Source: Salvator merianae (taxonomy: Eukaryota; Chordata; Lepidosauria; Squamata; Teiidae). Taken from it: a stretch of DNA of 64,000 bases. The stretch is from NCBI GenBank assembly GCA_003586115.2, contig QVOM02000021.1:7702248-7766247 (forward strand), read 5' to 3'. Shown one piece after another: positions 59,734 through 64,000 of this stretch. Positions within the stretch are counted from its first letter, which is position 1. The number at the start of each line of letters is the position of its first letter. Under the pieces are notes generated by a model. It saw only the letters and a list, made by a program, of their open reading frames with translations, made no database searches and was not told the DNA's origin. The translations under genes and the position numbers were made by a program.

Positions 59734-60757
59734 CTCTAATGCCAAGCAGCCAGGAAGAAACCGTAAGACCCCCCCACCCCCATACACACTGGGCAGGAGG
59801 CTCAGAATGGGAAACACCTCTTTTAGTGCCAAATGGGACCCTACTGGGAGAAATTATTTTGCTGCTCCACCCGAATTTAATGAAGAGCAAAGCTGGCAAG
59901 AAAATAGGTAAAATAAACTGCAGGATATTTGGGGTACATTTCAAATAAAGAGCCGTAACACAGGAAAACAAAGGTCCTTGATAATTAATACTTGAAGTTG
60001 CATTCAAAGTAATTTTAATTTCAGTAATTATATGGGCATTTGAAAATTTAAACATGAAAAAGGCATGGCTAACTTCTATGTTTAGACATAGTTAAACAAT
60101 CTTCACATGCTACATTTTATATTGCAACTTTCAGACTCAATGATATGGGAGAAACAGTTGCCAACCAAACAAAAAATCAGGAGAGCTTTTGCCTGTATGT
60201 TGGCTTAGTACGGGATAGAGAACATCTCATAATCAGCAATATGTGAGGCCTGAGTCTTGGTTCAGCCATTAATCTGGCCCTGCCATAATGTGAATATCAT
60301 AATGAACATAGCCAGAGCCCTAAGAATTTGTTAGGAAATGTATCCACAAGCCACAGTTGATGCAATTCTCTATAGCCATTCCCAGTACTTGCATAGGCTG
60401 CTGAAAGCAGCATTATCCATTGCCACTTTGCTAGTATTACAGTTACTATAGCTGCTCTTATCCTTCAAATTTCTGCCCCACCTTTCCAGTTCAGAAACTG
60501 CACCTCTTCAGACAGTTTAGAAGAAAAGAAAAACTTTTTTTCAAAACTCACAAAATCATACAAAAGCAGCAGATAAAATAGTAGCCCTCAAAAACAAAGA
60601 TTAAAACTGGATTAAAATACTAGAGAGAGAAACTAGCAGAAAATATTCTATTCCCAATGCAAAGACTAGCCTAAATAAAAATCTCCTTGGCACACAATTA
60701 GGCCCCTTTAAGAAGGAGAAGTACGCCTTTCTTAGTAGAGGGAACTCTACAGAATTC

Positions 60758-60920
60758 GGCCCTTTCTTCACTGGGCCTTACTCCAGATTACATCCTGGAA
60801 AAGGGACCTGCCACCCGCATGCTAGTGTAGACTAAGACAGGCCCACCCAGGGTCTGCTGTTGTCTGCACTAGCATGCGAACAGGATATAATCCGGAATAA
60901 GGACTAGTGCAGAAAGGGCC
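60758..60920. mobile_element. MITE with GGCCCTTTCTNCAC ends
   Basis: The ends GGCCCTTTCTTCACTGGGCC and AGTGCAGAAAGGGCC are inverted, with inner ATTACATCCTGGAA/GATATAATCCGGAAT arms. Same family as 18598 and 21319. No clear target duplication. Confidence 0.78.
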
Positions 60921-61483
60921 CCAGCATCCTCCCTGAGAAATCCCGCCCCCCATATGTTCCCACCAATTACACTTCAGGAGGGGGAGTAACTCTTGAGCTT
61001 AACTGGCACGTCAGGTGTTTGCACACAGTGTGGTAACACTCTGTCACTAGTTACAAATAAAAAAACCCTATCCTCGTTTCTTTACACTGAGGAGTACATA
61101 TAAATATTCTCTCCTCTCTATCTTTTCGGATATTGTCGAGTTTTTTTGTTATGATTTTGGTACCTTCACCTTCCCTGCTCGGAAACTTGTTCCATTTATT
61201 GTTGAAGCCTCTTCTGACAGCCGTTTTTTGTGCTGATTTGGGGGAAGAATAGGGGCCTACAGGGTTACAGCCTATGGGGAAATGGCTGTAACCCTAACTT
61301 CCTATTTCCCATAGTGTCAGTGATTGGATATTTGCAAATTTATAGTCTGCAGTATTTTGCAGAACATAACTCTTGTAGAGAACAAGGGACTACTATATAT
61401 TTAAAAAGTCCCTGTGAGCAACCCTAAAATCTCGGCAACATCATGAAATCTCAAACCGTGAAAGGCTGTAATGTTGTACAGTA

Positions 61484-61487
61484 TATT

Positions 61488-61536
<49 letters not shown>
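61484..61536. repeat. TA/CA microsatellite
   Basis: A TA run passes into a CA run, with a short TATACACATATATA continuation to about 61556. It lies in the ARSB intron. Confidence 0.95.
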
Positions 61537-61541
<5 letters not shown>

Positions 61542-62506
61542 TATACACATATATAAAACGCGAGCAGATATGTACGTAGTGCCTATGTTTGCTTCAAAAC
61601 ACTTCATGTATTACTACAACTATGAAAGATAAGATCATTAATTCACCCTATATTGTAATTAGAGGGTTGAAAATGAGAGGTGGTGATTTGCCCCCAACTA
61701 GTGCCGCGCTGAGTTTGTTCTCTTTTTCTGACAATAGGCAATTCATCTGTACCTTTAATGATATGTGCAGCATTTTATTAGGTAGTGAGTGAAGTCATTT
61801 AGAAAGAAAAGCTCCTTTTTGAGGCATACTGATGATTAAATATTTCCATGAGATTTGATCTGCTGTCTTAGAACAGCCATTTCCCACACTGTTTATAAGT
61901 ATAAAATGAGACAGCCCAACCCACTCTAAACTTCCAGGGCAAAAGTTATGCTGGTTTATGCATTTTCTTTGATCTCTGTAAATTTCATTACACTTTTAAC
62001 AGGTTTTCTTTCGGGTTTTTCCCAACATGGAGCACAAATGAGAGGAAAAAGATTGCCAGACACAAGCTGAACTAGAAAATCATGAGGTAAAGCTCAGCAC
62101 ATGGTATTTATTATCTCAGCTGGAAAATTAAAATATTTCATCATTTTGTGTACATTCCATATGACTTGTTCCAAATTGATTCAAACTTTTGATTATCAAT
62201 TTACAAAAACAAATATCACAGGCAAATTATACTGTGCCCATAATTTGTATTTCAAAGTTTTTAAAACTTTGTCTATTTGGTGAAGAAGAGATACAAGGCA
62301 AATGGGGAAGGGAAAAAATATAACCCAGAGTGTCAGCCTAGCTTTCTAGAAACAGCAAATTAAAATTTTAAACTATTTAAAATGCCGAACCTAATTACTG
62401 TTAATAATTAAAGGTTCTTTTAGATTATCAAAGCTGTGAAAAAGAAAACAACAAAAAGATGTGTGTACACATGTGTGTATCTTATCTATTAACCCTATTT
62501 ACGTCT

Positions 62507-63020
62507 GGCTCCAGATGCCAGCCGAATATAACGCTAACAAGTGATATTCCGGAGTATAGCACCTCTGGAATATCGGTTGTTGGCAAGACAGCACAGGAGA
62601 CCGTGCTGTCTGTGCATGTTTTAATGACACGCACATCTGGGTATTTCACCTGCAGGAAATACCTGGAAGTGCGTGATTGTGACCACCATGCATGCATGGC
62701 TGTTTTTTCAGTCCCTGCACATGCATAGTGGATATACACATCTGGGTATTTCACCAGTGCAAAATAGCAGGTATGCTTACCCAGATGTGCATGACGCTAC
62801 CACTGTGCATATGCAGGTGTCTTTTTCAGCCCACACAAGTGCACAGTGGCCAGAGAAACGATGTAGCCTCCAGCTACAGGATACGTTATAGCACTATTTC
62901 AGCAAAACCAGCTGTCAGAGTCAGGTTTTCCCGAAACAGGCTATTATGAGTTTTAGGGGGGATATAGTGTAGCTGTGGTGGGATATAATAGCACTATGTT
63001 CCCCCCATCTGGAAGGGGCC
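62507..63020. mobile_element. MITE family A, second copy
   Basis: The left end GGCTCCAGATG and the right end CATCTGGAAGGGGCC are imperfect inverted copies. Two CACATCTGGGTATTTCACC motifs lie inside. It is the inverted counterpart of 24987-25482. No coding sequence. Confidence 0.68.
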
Positions 63021-63195
63021 TACACCTGGAAAGTCAAAGATTCCCAGGTCAATCCCCAGTCTCTCCCCAGAAGCAGGCAATGGCAACCACTTTGTATCTA
63101 TGCCAAGAAACTGCATAGAAGTGCCCATGGAGGTGTCTATGCAGTCAATCAGGAGTCGGCCATCACTCCATGGTACCCAACGACAATAAATTTCT
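63021..63195 (+). mobile_element. tRNA-derived SINE remnant with BovB-like tail
   Basis: CCCAGGTCAATCCCCAG resembles a tRNA B box. It is followed by GCAGGCAATGGCAACCACTT and AGGAGTCGGCCATCACTCC, a 3' end shared by BovB and Sauria-type SINEs. The head is cut by the MITE at its left edge. Confidence 0.55.
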
Positions 63196-63589
63196 TAGAA
63201 AAATGGCCAGATATTGTGCAAATCAAGGCAAAACCTATGTCAGTTAGGTCCTCAAATCACCGTGTTACTGTGCTCCCTTTTTCACTACTCAGGTAATTAG
63301 TTCTTCTAGCTATTATGAGGGCAGGAAGAACCAATTTTCGCTGCTGAACAGTCAATTTTCAATACATAATTTAGTTAAATATAAACAATAGAAAGTATTA
63401 TAGAGTTCTGGTTGGGGCAGGAACTCTGGGCAGGTGCAAAACCCCTGTTACACTAAGCACAAATGGTTCATATTGGGAGAGTGGATGTTGCTTTGCAGCA
63501 GTGCTGCTTACGTGACGTTTGGAACAGGAGGGCTGGGGATGCTTCCTCAGCTCTGCACAGATAGAATTCATAGAATTTCTCTACTGTCC

Positions 63590-64000
63590 TCCATTGTAGT
63601 TTCAAGGTGATGTACAGGGTAAAACAAGAAAGTCATTAAAGAACAGTAAAACAAATAAAGATGAAATAAGACACTAAGACACTAAGCTAAGAAAGTAAAA
63701 TTAAAGAAACAACCTAGCTAAAAATAAAATAAAAATAATAAAATAATTATAATATAATATAATATAATACAATACAATATAATATATATAGTAAAATACT
63801 ATACTAGGTGACTTAACTGCCAAAAGTCTGGGAGAGAAGGTGCAATTTCACCCAGTGCCTAAAAGTATCAAAAGAAGATACCTGGTGCAACTCCCCTGGG
63901 ACCGTTCCATTAATGGCGGCTATTATGGAGAAAGCATTGTTCTTGGCAACCATCCCCTCGTCAGAGGATGATAATAACCAGAGTTGGGTTTTCCTGAAAT
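63590..64000 (-). mobile_element. LINE 3' end running off the window
   Basis: The minus-strand reading AFSIIAAINGTVPGELHQVS then SFDTFRHWVKLHLLSQTF resembles the C-terminal end of an L2-like ORF2 (counterpart of AFSVAAPTLRNQLP..LLAFRKILKTYL). The AATAT-rich stretch at about 63718-63790 and the earlier GATGTACAGGGTAAAACAAG fit its 3' region. The clade is not certain. Confidence 0.55.

Larger units (their letters stand above)
56138..64000 (-). other. ARSB: Last intron of ARSB (continues past the window)
   Basis: The interval lies upstream of the terminal ARSB exon on the minus strand. No other arylsulfatase exon is recognisable in it, so the whole stretch is read as intron. It contains MITEs at 56254, 56710, 57894, 58626, 59503, 60758 and 62507, a TA/CA microsatellite near 61480, a SINE near 63021 and a LINE end from 63590. 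The remaining sequence between these shows nothing I recognise. Confidence 0.75.

Noticed and set aside
61484..61536. CA/TA run as a regulatory element
   Set aside because: It is an ordinary microsatellite with no supporting context.
1..64000. Endogenous retrovirus or viral genes
   Set aside because: No LTR pair, primer-binding site or retroviral protein motif was seen. The only reverse transcriptase sequences are of LINE type.
1..64000. CRISPR arrays, operons or bacterial features
   Set aside because: The window is vertebrate nuclear DNA. The regular repeats are transposon copies, microsatellites and one degenerate tandem array.

Overview
This window is nuclear DNA from a vertebrate, most probably a squamate reptile. 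It is poor in genes and rich in transposon remains. Three observations point to squamates. CR1 LINE 3' ends carry octamer tails. A RTE/BovB LINE end lies at about 42.6-43.5 kb. L2 LINEs, tRNA-derived SINEs, hAT elements, PIF/Harbinger-like MITEs and a Helitron make up the rest of the repeats. The species cannot be fixed from the sequence alone.

Only one protein-coding exon is recognisable with confidence. It is the last coding exon of arylsulfatase B (ARSB) on the minus strand at 55872-56137, open to the stop and starting behind a splice acceptor. Everything to its right (56138-64000) would be the last ARSB intron. It holds MITEs, a Zaphod-like hAT element, a TA/CA microsatellite, a SINE and the start of a LINE that runs off the edge. 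To its left lie the ARSB 3' UTR and an intergenic stretch of roughly 48 kb. At about 4.9-7.1 kb there is a CpG island with GC boxes but no convincing coding sequence. In other vertebrates the gene after ARSB on the same strand is LHFPL2, so the island is best read as the LHFPL2 promoter and noncoding first exon, with 1-4900 as the start of its first intron. That is a synteny inference.

The intergenic stretch is layered transposon debris. It contains a relatively young 5'-truncated L2 with an open reverse transcriptase frame (9936-11440), a non-autonomous Helitron with intact ends (12912-13520), and an old L2 split by a hAT MITE (36786-38385). A BovB end is split by a CpG-rich MITE (42612-43525). 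A hAT element filled with GC-rich tandem repeats has a perfect 8-bp target duplication (52948-53750). Several MITE families keep 3-bp duplications (TAA, TTA, TGA), which fits PIF/Harbinger. I found no retroviral genes, no CRISPR, no confident RNA gene and no multigene system. The undescribed biology here, if any, is in the MITE families and their hairpins.
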